35,111 bases of DNA from Planctomycetota bacterium (GTDB lineage Bacteria; Planctomycetota; UBA11346). Under the pieces are notes generated by a model. That model was not told the origin of the DNA and did no database searches. It worked only from the letters and a program-made list of their open reading frames with translations. Shown in pieces: positions 20,315-26,752 of this stretch. Where the stretch lies: the NCBI GenBank assembly GCA_028280785.1, contig JANQLF010000002.1, forward strand, positions 1 to 35,111, read 5' to 3'. Both the position numbers and the translations under genes were made by a program. Position 1 is the first letter of the stretch. Every line of letters starts with the position of its first letter.

Positions 20315-22369
20315 TTACTTCACCCGATAGCCAATCGGTTCCATGGTGAAATTGCCGCGACCGGCGGTGTTGCTACGTAGTTCGCGGATGTAGCCGAACA
20401 TCTCAGCGAGTGGTGCTTCGGCAATGATCTGCGTCTGCGTTCCACGGGCTTCGACGTTTTGGACGATGCCGCGTTTGGCGTTGATACCGCCGATGACCGT
20501 GCCGGATTTATCGGCCGGGCATTCGATGTGCACGCGCATCCATGGTTCGGTGATTTCGATGCCGAGTTCAGGTAGGGCTTCGCGTACAGCTTGGCGGCCT
20601 ACTTTATGAAAGGACATCTCGTTCGAATCAGTGACATGCGTATGCCCATCAATTAAGCAGGCATGGACACCACAAACAGGAATGCCTTCGATGCCGTTGG
20701 CTAATTCATTGGCAATGCCTTTTTCAACAGCAGGAATATATTCCTTTTTTATAGCGCCACCACGAATGCGATCGACAAATACATAATCGTCTGCCTCGTT
20801 TAATTCGTCCGCATTTAACGGACGGAATTCAATTTCAGCAATGGCGTAGGATCCGGGTCCACCGTTTTGAACTTTGTGCACGTAACGACCTGATACGGCT
20901 TTGGTGATACGTGAACGATAACTCACCTGCGGTTTACCCATGTGCACCTTGACCTTGTGGCGTTCGCCTAAGCGATGGACCACGACTTCTAAATGCAATT
21001 CACCCATGCCGGCAATTAATAACTGACCGGTTTCCGCATCAGTGCGATACGAAAAAGTGGGATCCTCTTTGGCGGTGCGCGCCAAGGCCTTGGCGAGTAC
21101 ATCAGCCTCGGTGCCGCGTTCTGGTTCAATAGCCATTTCGATAACGGCTTCGGCGAATTGAATTCCAGATAAGGAAACCGGATCGTCATAAATACCGATG
21201 AGCGTGTCACCTGTTACGACATTTTTACATCCGATAACCGCACAGACATCACCAGCACTAATCGCATTAACGGCCATGTGCTTGTCACTATCAACGCGAA
21301 CTAAGCGCTGAATGCGTTCGCCATGGGCATGCAATCCGTCAGCCTGTGCACGTACGGCCAGGACCTGATCACCAGGTGATAAGGTGCCCTGATAGACACG
21401 CACATAGGCGATGTCGCCATGTTTGCCGGCGTCTAATTTGAAGACCATTGCGCGTAGCGGTAATGATGCGTCGCATAGTAACACCGTTCCCTCTTCGTCA
21501 GTTTCACTATAAACACGTTCAGCTGCAACTTGCGTAGGGTCCGGTAAAAATGCATTAATACCGTCCATGAGTAACTGCACGCCTTTATTAGCGAGTGCCG
21601 ATCCAGCAAAAACCGGATGCACGGTGCCCGCATGACAGGCCTGAGCCAATGCCGAAATTAATGCCTCGGTTTCGACATCACCGTTTGCTAAGAATTGCTC
21701 TAAGACCGTTTCGTCTTCACTAGCAAGGCTTTCGCATAATTGATGACGCCAATTTTTAGCATCAAGCAATAATTCATCGGGAATATCTTCACGACGAAGG
21801 TCCTTGCCTTTGTCGCCATCAAAATACACGGCCTGCATAGCCAGGATGTCAATGACACCAGTAAATGCATCGCCACTACCGATCGGTATTGAACAGACCA
21901 CTGGATGAGCGAGTAAATGATCGCGGGTTTCATTGACCACGCGTTCAAATTCAGCACCCTCACGGTCCATTTTATTAATAAATAAAATGCGCGGGACGTT
22001 ATAACGATCAGCCTGACGCCAAACGGTTTCTGATTGGGCCTGGACACCAGCCACGGCACAAAATACCACAACAGCGCCGTCGAGAACACGACAAGAGCGT
22101 TCGACCTCGGCGGTAAAATCAACGTGGCCCGGGGTATCAATTAAATTTAATTGATGTTCATTCCAGTGCACCGTGGTCACGGCGGCATTGATGGTAATGC
22201 CTTTTAAGCGTTCAAGTTCATCATGATCCATATGAGCGCCACCTTCGTGGACCTCGACCATTTGATGTATTGAGCCCGAATATAATAAAATCCGTTCAGA
22301 CAAGGTCGTCTTGCCCGAGTCAATGTGCGCAAGAATTCCAAAATTACGCATTCGATTAATAGGTAACAT
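20315..22369 (-). CDS. fusA: Elongation factor G paralogue (EF-G1/spd-like)
   Basis: 684 aa; ATG at 22369 has AAGGA 7 nt upstream. Ribosomal translocase GTPase with all five domains. G1 is AHIDSGKTT (14-22; S rather than A at the fourth position, as in mitochondrial EF-G1 and the spd group), switch I is KGITI (56-60), G3 DTPGH (78-82), G4 NKMD (132-135). Domain III has GMGELHLE (454-461), the domain IV tip THVTDSNE keeps the decoding-centre His, and domain V ends LAEMFGYIRELRSNTAGRG. Residues equivalent to S. aureus fusidic-acid sites V90, P404, P406 and L461 are A87, A406, A408 and V463; H457 is kept (H459). It is divergent from an EF-Tu paralogue and not in a str operon, so it is probably a second copy. 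Its leader is long and structured. Confidence 0.93.
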   Translation of the reverse strand: MLPINRMRNFGILAHIDSGKTTLSERILLYSGSIHQMVEVHEGGAHMDHDELERLKGITINAAVTTVHWNEHQLNLIDTPGHVDFTAEVERSCRVLDGAVVVFCAVAGVQAQSETVWRQADRYNVPRILFINKMDREGAEFERVVNETRDHLLAHPVVCSIPIGSGDAFTGVIDILAMQAVYFDGDKGKDLRREDIPDELLLDAKNWRHQLCESLASEDETVLEQFLANGDVETEALISALAQACHAGTVHPVFAGSALANKGVQLLMDGINAFLPDPTQVAAERVYSETDEEGTVLLCDASLPLRAMVFKLDAGKHGDIAYVRVYQGTLSPGDQVLAVRAQADGLHAHGERIQRLVRVDSDKHMAVNAISAGDVCAVIGCKNVVTGDTLIGIYDDPVSLSGIQFAEAVIEMAIEPERGTEADVLAKALARTAKEDPTFSYRTDAETGQLLIAGMGELHLEVVVHRLGERHKVKVHMGKPQVSYRSRITKAVSGRYVHKVQNGGPGSYAIAEIEFRPLNADELNEADDYVFVDRIRGGAIKKEYIPAVEKGIANELANGIEGIPVCGVHACLIDGHTHVTDSNEMSFHKVGRQAVREALPELGIEITEPWMRVHIECPADKSGTVIGGINAKRGIVQNVEARGTQTQIIAEAPLAEMFGYIRELRSNTAGRGNFTMEPIGYRVK

Positions 22370-22465
22370 GCTTGAGTCCTTTTTATTTATTTTGAGTGGA
22401 CATACCAGTTCCATCTCTGCCTTTACACAAAAGCAGGTGGCTCATTGGTATGGATTACAAAAATG

Positions 22466-22521
22466 GAGGGTCGCGTTTAAATGATGTAAAACACACATTA
22501 AACGCGTAATGAACTGCCCTC
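22466..22521 (-). promoter_or_regulatory. Long hairpin in the EF-G leader
   Basis: On the minus strand CGCGTTTAATG (22506-22496) pairs with CATTTAAACGCG (22483-22472) with one bulged base. GAGGG (22521-22517) can pair with CCCTC (22470-22466) to extend it. The left arm contains the last codons and stop of a 13-codon leader ORF, so a ribosome there would open the hairpin. The layout is that of translational attenuators upstream of antibiotic-resistance genes. Pairing is seen; function is inferred. Confidence 0.6.
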
Positions 22522-22539
22522 GCTGACTATGGAGCTCAT
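22498..22539 (-). CDS. Leader peptide 2 of the EF-G gene
   Basis: 13 codons, MSSIVSEGSSLRV then TAA. A near-perfect AGGAGG (22553-22548) lies 8 nt before its ATG, stronger than the Shine-Dalgarno of the EF-G gene itself. The stop falls inside the left arm of the long hairpin. The GAGTCC just before the ATG (22546-22541) is complementary to GGACTC over the EF-G Shine-Dalgarno (22379-22374), so the two initiation regions could pair. Translation is inferred from the ribosome-binding site. Confidence 0.5.
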   Translation of the reverse strand: MSSIVSEGSSLRV

Positions 22540-22586
22540 TGGACTCCCCTCCTATTTAATGGATTTATCGTCTGAAATTACAAACG

Positions 22587-22611
22587 AAAAAACCCGGCTA
22601 TGAAGCCGGGC
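22587..22611 (-). terminator. Intrinsic terminator in the EF-G leader (attenuator)
   Basis: Minus-strand stem CCCGGCT/AGCCGGG (22610-22604 with 22599-22593), loop TCAT, then six T (22592-22587). It lies 218 nt upstream of the EF-G start and downstream of a short ORF, so transcripts must pass it to reach EF-G. CGGGC at 22647-22643, in the last codons of that ORF, can pair with GCCCG at 22611-22607 and block the stem (5 bp). Confidence 0.75.
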
Positions 22612-22639
22612 CAAATAGTTTTTGCATACGCAAAGCTGT

Positions 22640-22708
22640 TTAGCCCGTATTTTTACTGCCTTCTGTTGCTGTTGTAATAGCTGTTGTGAAAAATAATTCT
22701 GTGAACAT
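22640..22708 (-). CDS. Leader peptide 1 of the EF-G gene
   Basis: 22 codons beginning MFTELFFTTAITTATEG and ending TG, with seven Thr codons (six ACA, one ACG). There is no Shine-Dalgarno, but CATAAT (22722-22717) lies 8 nt before the ATG and fits a -10 box, so the mRNA could be leaderless. The last two codons contain CGGGC, complementary to the terminator that follows 29 nt after the stop. Expression is inferred from position and from the mirror-image arrangement on the other strand. Confidence 0.4.
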   Translation of the reverse strand: MFTELFFTTAITTATEGSKNTG

Positions 22709-22716
22709 AGTTTTCG

Positions 22717-22763
22717 ATTATGTCGATTAATTTTCTTGTGCAATTAAAAATGTCCGTTATATC
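22717..22763. promoter_or_regulatory. Overlapping divergent promoter candidate
   Basis: TTGTGCAA at 22736-22743 contains both -35-like boxes: TTGTGC on the plus strand (22736-22741) with TATATC at 22758-22763 (16-nt spacer), and TTGCAC on the minus strand (22743-22738) with CATAAT at 22722-22717 (15-nt spacer). The near-palindromic centre would make the two promoters mutually exclusive or co-regulated. The boxes are imperfect matches to sigma-70 consensus. Confidence 0.4.
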
Positions 22764-22800
22764 CCAAAACATCGTCTTAACGATAAGGAAAACGTTTATT

Positions 22801-22893
22801 ATGCACAACTCTGCATCCCACATCTCGTCAATAATAGCAATAGCTAGAGAGATAGATTCAGGCAAAGCGCCGAGGAAACTGGGATGTTATTGA
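22801..22893 (+). CDS. Leader peptide of the EF-Tu paralogue
   Basis: 30 codons, beginning MHNSASHISSIIAIAREI and ending KLGCY, then TGA. AAGGA (22785-22789) lies 11 nt before the ATG. Codons 11-18 include four ATA and one AGA, commonly rare codons that would slow elongation. Codons 23-25 (GCG CCG AGG) contain GCCGAGG, the antiterminator segment. CATCCCA (22814-22820) can also pair with TGGGATG (22880-22886), which would give a third, alternative structure. The peptide is unlike any protein I know and is probably regulatory only. Confidence 0.5.
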   Translation: MHNSASHISSIIAIAREIDSGKAPRKLGCY

Positions 22894-22949
22894 GTTAAGA
22901 TACTCACATAAAATCACACTACCCTCGGCAAGTCGCCGAGGGTTTTTTT
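22869..22949 (+). promoter_or_regulatory. Transcription attenuator: antiterminator and terminator
   Basis: The terminator is CCCTCGGC (22922-22929), loop AAGTC, GCCGAGGG (22935-22942), then seven T (22943-22949). GCCGAGG at 22869-22875, inside the end of the leader ORF, repeats the right-arm sequence and can pair with CCTCGGC (22923-22929) over 7 bp, excluding the terminator. A ribosome moving through the last codons would cover 22869-22875 and allow termination. One stalled in the earlier ATA/AGA stretch would leave it free and allow read-through into the EF-Tu gene 70 nt downstream. Base-pairing is seen; the mechanism is inferred. Confidence 0.65.
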
Positions 22950-22992
22950 GTGGCCTGAAATCCGCGCGGGTTGCAATTCCATTCACACACAG

Positions 22993-23018
22993 CGGATAGA
23001 AATAAGGAGGACAATCCG
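22993..23018 (+). promoter_or_regulatory. Ribosome-binding site of EF-Tu paralogue in a small hairpin
   Basis: AGGAGG (23005-23010) lies 8 nt before the ATG at 23019 and decides that start over the upstream in-frame ATG at 22971. CGGAT (22993-22997) and ATCCG (23014-23018) are complementary and would hold the Shine-Dalgarno in the loop. Confidence 0.6.
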
Positions 23019-24197
23019 ATGTCCCTCAAAACACACATCAACATTGGCACCATTGGTCACGTTGACCACGGTAAGACCACGTTGACTGCTGCTATCAGCC
23101 AAGTGCAGGCGCTGCTTTATGGCGGTACTGGTTCTAGCTTTGATCAGATTGACAAAGCACCTGAAGAACAGCAACGCGGCATTACCATCAATGTCAGCCA
23201 CGTGTGTTATGAATCCATGTACCGGCAATATGCACATATCGATTGCCCTGGACACGCCGATTATGTGAAAAACATGATTACCGGTGCCTCGCAAATGGAC
23301 GGCGCCATTTTGTTGGTCGACGGTTCACAAGGCTGCGAAGCGCAAACGCGTGAGCACGTTTTATTGGCCAAGCAAATCGGTGTTGAGCACTTGGTGGTTT
23401 TTATCAACAAGGCCGACATTGCTGATCCTGAATTTTTGGATTTAGTACAAATCGACGTTGATGATTTATTAACGGCGTTCGGTTTTGCTAACACGCCGAT
23501 TATTGTTGGATCTGCTTTGCAGGTTTTGGAAGCCATTAACGACAATGCTGATCCCGACGACGCACGCATGGCATGCATCCACGATTTAATCAGTGCATTA
23601 GATGAGCACATCCCTGATGTGCAGCGTGATTTCGAATCACCTTTTTTAATGCCTGTCGAAGGTGTGCATACGATTGAAGGTCGCGGCACGGTTATCACTG
23701 GTTTAGTTTCTCGTGGTGTCTTAGCACTCCACAGCAAAATCGATATTATCGGTGGTAAAGGTGAAGCGATTCGTGCGACCGTTACTGGTATTGAAGCATT
23801 TCATCAAAACCAAGACGAAGCACGCGCCGGTATGAACGTCGGTTTGTTATTACGTGGTGTTTCTCGCAATGCGGTGAAGCGCGGTGAAACCGCGGTGAAA
23901 CCTGACAGCGTGAAATCTCACGACCAAGCCGTCGCCCATATTTTTCTGTTAAGTCACGAAGATGGCGGACGCCACAGTCCTATTGGCAGTGGCTACACCC
24001 CGCACTTCTTTTTCGGTGCAACAGATGTGTCCGGCACCTTGGACATCGGTGAGATCGGCGCCATGCAACCCGGTGACAAAGGCGATGTACGCATTGCATT
24101 TTGGAAGCCCGTTGCACTCGAAGATGGCATGCACTTCGCCATGCGCGAAGGCGGCCGCACCATCGGTGCAGGCGTGATTAATTGCGTCGTTACGTAG
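23019..24197 (+). CDS. tuf: Divergent elongation factor Tu paralogue
   Basis: 392 aa. GTPase that delivers aminoacyl-tRNA to the ribosome. Motifs are complete: GHVDHGKT (13-20), RGITI (53-57), DCPGH with the catalytic His (75-79), NKAD (130-133), GSAL (164-167). Domains 2 and 3 are full length and end REGGRTIGAGV. The sequence departs from normally invariant EF-Tu in places: ITGLVSRG instead of VTGRVERG, and YTPHFFFGATD instead of YRPQFYFRTTD. In E. coli numbering these are R230L, R327T, Q329H, R333G, T334A. It is probably a paralogue beside a standard tuf elsewhere, which I cannot see. It is divergent from an EF-G paralogue, with an attenuator-like leader. CysN or SelB are excluded by length and domain 3. 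Confidence 0.93.
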   Translation: MSLKTHINIGTIGHVDHGKTTLTAAISQVQALLYGGTGSSFDQIDKAPEEQQRGITINVSHVCYESMYRQYAHIDCPGHADYVKNMITGASQMDGAILLVDGSQGCEAQTREHVLLAKQIGVEHLVVFINKADIADPEFLDLVQIDVDDLLTAFGFANTPIIVGSALQVLEAINDNADPDDARMACIHDLISALDEHIPDVQRDFESPFLMPVEGVHTIEGRGTVITGLVSRGVLALHSKIDIIGGKGEAIRATVTGIEAFHQNQDEARAGMNVGLLLRGVSRNAVKRGETAVKPDSVKSHDQAVAHIFLLSHEDGGRHSPIGSGYTPHFFFGATDVSGTLDIGEIGAMQPGDKGDVRIAFWKPVALEDGMHFAMREGGRTIGAGVINCVVT

Positions 24198-24200
24198 TAC

Positions 24201-24234
24201 AACAGCGTCCTTCTTTTGGAGGGCGCTGTTTTAT
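24201..24234 (+). terminator. Rho-independent terminator of the EF-Tu paralogue
   Basis: AACAGCGTCC (24201-24210) pairs with GGGCGCTGTT (24221-24230) over 10 bp (one G-T) around a 10-nt loop, followed by TTAT. It starts 3 nt after the stop codon. Confidence 0.85.
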
Positions 24235-24496
24235 ATGGGTGGCATTTTTATTTGGCCGAGCTGGAGCTCGGCAGACCATCTCGTCGTGTCCTCACTGCGT
24301 TGCGGGCACTTCCTCGCGCTGCGCTCGGCAACAAGGCCATGCCATGGCCTCGATAAATTGCAAAGCAATTTAACCGTGCTCGCCCCAGGGTTCAATGTCG
24401 GATGTTTTTCTAATACCAAGACTAATCCTAAGACTTATACTAGTTTGCTATCAACTATATATGCGAGTGAGGACACTCGCGGTCCCGAGAAATTCA
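24235..24496. repeat. Palindrome-rich intergenic region
   Basis: No gene seen. Three short perfect palindromic hairpins occur in order: GCCGAGCT/AGCTCGGC (24255-24272, 2-nt loop), GGCCAT/ATGGCC (24335-24349) and AAATTGC/GCAATTT (24355-24371). Between the first two is a GC-rich stretch with a local G+C much above its neighbours. The region ends with a copy of the composite repeat listed separately. Confidence 0.6.
24415..24486 (+). repeat. Composite repeat, copy 1
   Basis: A conserved core running from ACCAAGACTAATCCTAAG to AGTTTGCTAT is followed by a hairpin GCGAGTG/CACTCGC (24463-24480) and GGTCCC. Related copies are at 25253-25322 and 30618-30685. The core is conserved while the hairpin stem differs between copies. 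Confidence 0.7.
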
Positions 24497-25147
24497 TCAA
24501 TCCGCATTTAATCGCACCGTCAAAACCATAGCATCAATCCACGCCGGCTTGTCATCGTCGATGGCCTGGGCGGTACGGGCATTGTGCCAAAGAAAATTAT
24601 CCTTCAAGATGACCATGGTGCCGCATTCTAAAATGGCGGTAAAAAACGGCGGCTCGGTTTTACTCGCCGAAAGAATAATTTCACCACCGATCACATTTTC
24701 GCGGTGAACACCGACTATCGCTACATGGTCGAAACCATCTTGGTGCCAACCCTCGGGAGCGACCTGAGTTGCGCCATGCGAGCAAATAATGCGAAATTGG
24801 TGGACTTCAAATTCGTGATCGTCATCGAGCTTACAGGCATCAAAGAGCGCCATGGTTAATTGGCGCATAGCCTCACTGTTCATGATTTCTGGCTCTATGT
24901 TTTCAAAGGCTCGGGCGACGCCGCCTTGATGTTTATTAAATTTTTCACTTTGGTGAAAGACGTTGCCTTCGCTGGGGCGAATCGCACCACCCTCTTGCAA
25001 GACATCTAATTTCGCACGGGCCTTGGAATAGCGACGACGACGATATTGGCCATCGTCATGCTGATAATCTGGTAAATCGGCAAACGACGGTTTGATGGCA
25101 TCAAATAAGGCCGGATCAAATTTACAGATCTGTAAAATGTTATTCAT
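24497..25147 (-). CDS. 2-oxoglutarate/Fe(II) dioxygenase (PF10014, IdoA-like)
   Basis: 216 aa; GGAGG lies 10 nt before the ATG. The iron triad is WHQDG (H135, D137) and H188 in FLWHNART, with R191 placed to bind 2-oxoglutarate. The middle motif GFDHVAIVGVHRENVIGGE is typical of PF10014, whose characterised members hydroxylate free amino acids such as isoleucine. The natural substrate here is unknown. It is monocistronic as far as can be seen, convergent with the EF-Tu paralogue, with repeats at both ends. Confidence 0.88.
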   Translation of the reverse strand: MNNILQICKFDPALFDAIKPSFADLPDYQHDDGQYRRRRYSKARAKLDVLQEGGAIRPSEGNVFHQSEKFNKHQGGVARAFENIEPEIMNSEAMRQLTMALFDACKLDDDHEFEVHQFRIICSHGATQVAPEGWHQDGFDHVAIVGVHRENVIGGEIILSASKTEPPFFTAILECGTMVILKDNFLWHNARTAQAIDDDKPAWIDAMVLTVRLNAD

Positions 25148-25252
25148 GATAGCAGCCTCCGTAACAGTATAGACGCAGGGTTTAAAGCTTAATTACTATT
25201 ATAGTGCTTTTGATCCGTGGCGACAAGGTGAATTTGGGATCGGAAAACCAAG

Positions 25253-25322
25253 ACCAAGACTAATCCAAAGACTTATACGAGTTTGCTATTCTAAATTATG
25301 CGAGCGAGCCGCTCGCGGACCC
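25253..25322 (+). repeat. Composite repeat, copy 2
   Basis: The core ACCAAGACTAATCCAAAG to AGTTTGCTAT differs at few positions from copy 1, followed by hairpin GCGAGCG/CGCTCGC (25300-25316) and GGACCC. Confidence 0.7.
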
Positions 25323-25389
25323 AGGGATGGACTCATTACATAAATCCAATTGTTGGTTTCTACAACCCCGTTCTGATAATCTATTTTTT

Positions 25390-25414
25390 GCCAGCTAGCA
25401 GCTGGCGCTCCGGG
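25390..25414 (+). repeat. REP-like hairpin with GCTCC tail
   Basis: GCCAGCT (25390-25396), loop AGC, AGCTGGC (25400-25406), then GCTCCGGG. The stem differs from the other hairpins here, but the hairpin-plus-GCTCC layout is shared. Confidence 0.5.
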
Positions 25415-25539
25415 TTATCACTAAAGCGGCAATATCTTGCACAAACGCTTCATATCCTTGACAAATCATGAAATTCATACGCAGAACACACGTGTAATCT
25501 TGCACTGAAAGATGCATAATAATCGGCAAGGAGTACCTT

Positions 25540-26646
25540 ATGCCGGTCAATCGTGAACACTGCCTAGCCATTATACGCAATCCGTTTTATTTGATCAGCG
25601 CCCTGTTGATGTTGATTGCGTCACTGCCTATTAATTTAAGCACGGATATTGATGAGCAGACCATGTTAATTAGGCAAACGGTGGTCTATCAGTTTTTAGT
25701 TTATGAGCTCTTGCTCTTTGCTGGTTTTTACATTCTGAAAACCATGGTGAATAACAAGATTGATGCATGGATGTTGTTGTTGCTGGCTATTTTATTTGCC
25801 GTTGATCCGACCTTTACCTGGTTCCGTTCCGCTGGTGATGAACCGAACAAGACGTCGGTGCTGCTCTTTATCAATGGTGCCTTTGGTTTGGCGAAGATCT
25901 GGTTGGGGTTACAGGCACTAAATGTTCAATCACGACAGCGTCATATGATTTTATGCAGCAGTTTATTTGCAGCGTACCTCTTTCTGATGCATCAACCGGT
26001 GCTGTTGCAGTACGGCAATGAAATTAAATGTGGTAATTTATTTTGGTTCTGGGGACTGCTGTTCATTCCGACCATTCTCTTTAATTACATTGCTATACCA
26101 ACCAGTCAGAGACCATTCGTATTTATTGTTGATATGGTTCTTCTGTGGTTTGCGCTGATGCATCTGGTGTTTTGTCAGTTTATTTACAGCATCGACATGT
26201 ATCCGGCGTGGTTGCAAGTCCCTGTTATTTTACTCCTGGTTAAAGTCATCAATCGCGATCAGGATAAGGCAACACGAACTTTAATTCTACTCATGGGCAA
26301 TTTATCGTTTTTATTGCTGACGGTTTGTGCGCGACAAACAGCAGTCTATGAGGGCATAGAACTCGTTAGCAGCTTTAACGTCAGTATGCTGTTGATGGGC
26401 ATCCTGCACATTTATCTGAGTATCTTGTTCCGCTATCCTGCTCTCTCTGTGCTTTCAGTCTTTTATATTCTTTGCGCGTGCATTGGTCGTGACTGGCATG
26501 AGGTTGGAGAACATATCGGTAATGTTACGCCTGATTCGGCCGTCAGCTGGGGTCTTATCGGTATCCTCGCTGCGTTTGCTTGTGCTGGGATTGGTATGTT
26601 TCTGAGTATCAAGCGTGGGAATACGTTGAGTGAAGAAGTAAAGTAA
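25540..26646 (+). CDS. Polytopic membrane protein of unknown function
   Basis: 368 aa with roughly 11-12 hydrophobic segments along its whole length (for example YLISALLMLIASLPI, FLVYELLLFAGFYIL, WMLLLLAILFAVDP, SAVSWGLIGILAAFACAGIG). AAGGAG lies 6 nt before the ATG, so it is very likely expressed. No charged catalytic loop or transporter signature is recognisable. It could be a carrier or a membrane enzyme of the inner membrane. It is followed within 30 nt by a REP-like hairpin. Confidence 0.75.
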   Translation: MPVNREHCLAIIRNPFYLISALLMLIASLPINLSTDIDEQTMLIRQTVVYQFLVYELLLFAGFYILKTMVNNKIDAWMLLLLAILFAVDPTFTWFRSAGDEPNKTSVLLFINGAFGLAKIWLGLQALNVQSRQRHMILCSSLFAAYLFLMHQPVLLQYGNEIKCGNLFWFWGLLFIPTILFNYIAIPTSQRPFVFIVDMVLLWFALMHLVFCQFIYSIDMYPAWLQVPVILLLVKVINRDQDKATRTLILLMGNLSFLLLTVCARQTAVYEGIELVSSFNVSMLLMGILHIYLSILFRYPALSVLSVFYILCACIGRDWHEVGEHIGNVTPDSAVSWGLIGILAAFACAGIGMFLSIKRGNTLSEEVK

Positions 26647-26670
26647 TACGTAAATCACAGTGCTTTCATT

Positions 26671-26704
26671 GTCTAACTGCGACCGGGACGGTCGCGCTCC
26701 CAGG
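26671..26704 (+). repeat. REP-like hairpin, 34-bp unit copy 1
   Basis: GTCTAACT, then stem GCGACC/GGTCGC around GGGAC, then GCTCCCAGG. It is identical at 33 of 34 positions to 30569-30602, nearly 4 kb away. Confidence 0.8.
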
Positions 26705-26752
26705 GCCACATTCGATAGCTTTTTTTATTCGCCGTATTATTTTCCACTCATC

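Larger units (their letters stand above)
25148..25539. other. Intergenic region with two hairpin repeats
   Basis: No gene seen. It contains composite repeat copy 2 (25253-25322) and a separate REP-like hairpin (25390-25414). The plus-strand gene downstream has AAGGAG at 25528-25533. No clear promoter was recognised. Confidence 0.5.

Noticed and set aside
22383..22445. Third short ORF (20 codons, MSHLLLCKGRDG) just upstream of the EF-G start
   Set aside because: No Shine-Dalgarno; it may matter as part of the leader, but cannot be supported as translated.
22552..22865. Minus-strand ORFs of 63 and 70 codons in the EF-G/EF-Tu control region
   Set aside because: They run through terminator stems and antisense to the plus-strand leader, have no ribosome-binding site and no protein-like pattern.
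22801..22949. Known riboswitch class (c-di-GMP-I, cobalamin or similar) upstream of EF-Tu
   Set aside because: GGCAAAGC resembles part of GEMM, but the other conserved blocks are absent; a leader ORF with antiterminator explains the sequence better.
24235..24531. Plus-strand 98-codon ORF after the EF-Tu terminator
   Set aside because: It lies in palindromes and repeat DNA, has no ribosome-binding site and no recognisable protein pattern.
26660..26752. Extended N-terminus of the DKNYY-repeat protein
   Set aside because: It would translate a REP-like hairpin and gives neither a signal peptide nor repeat units.
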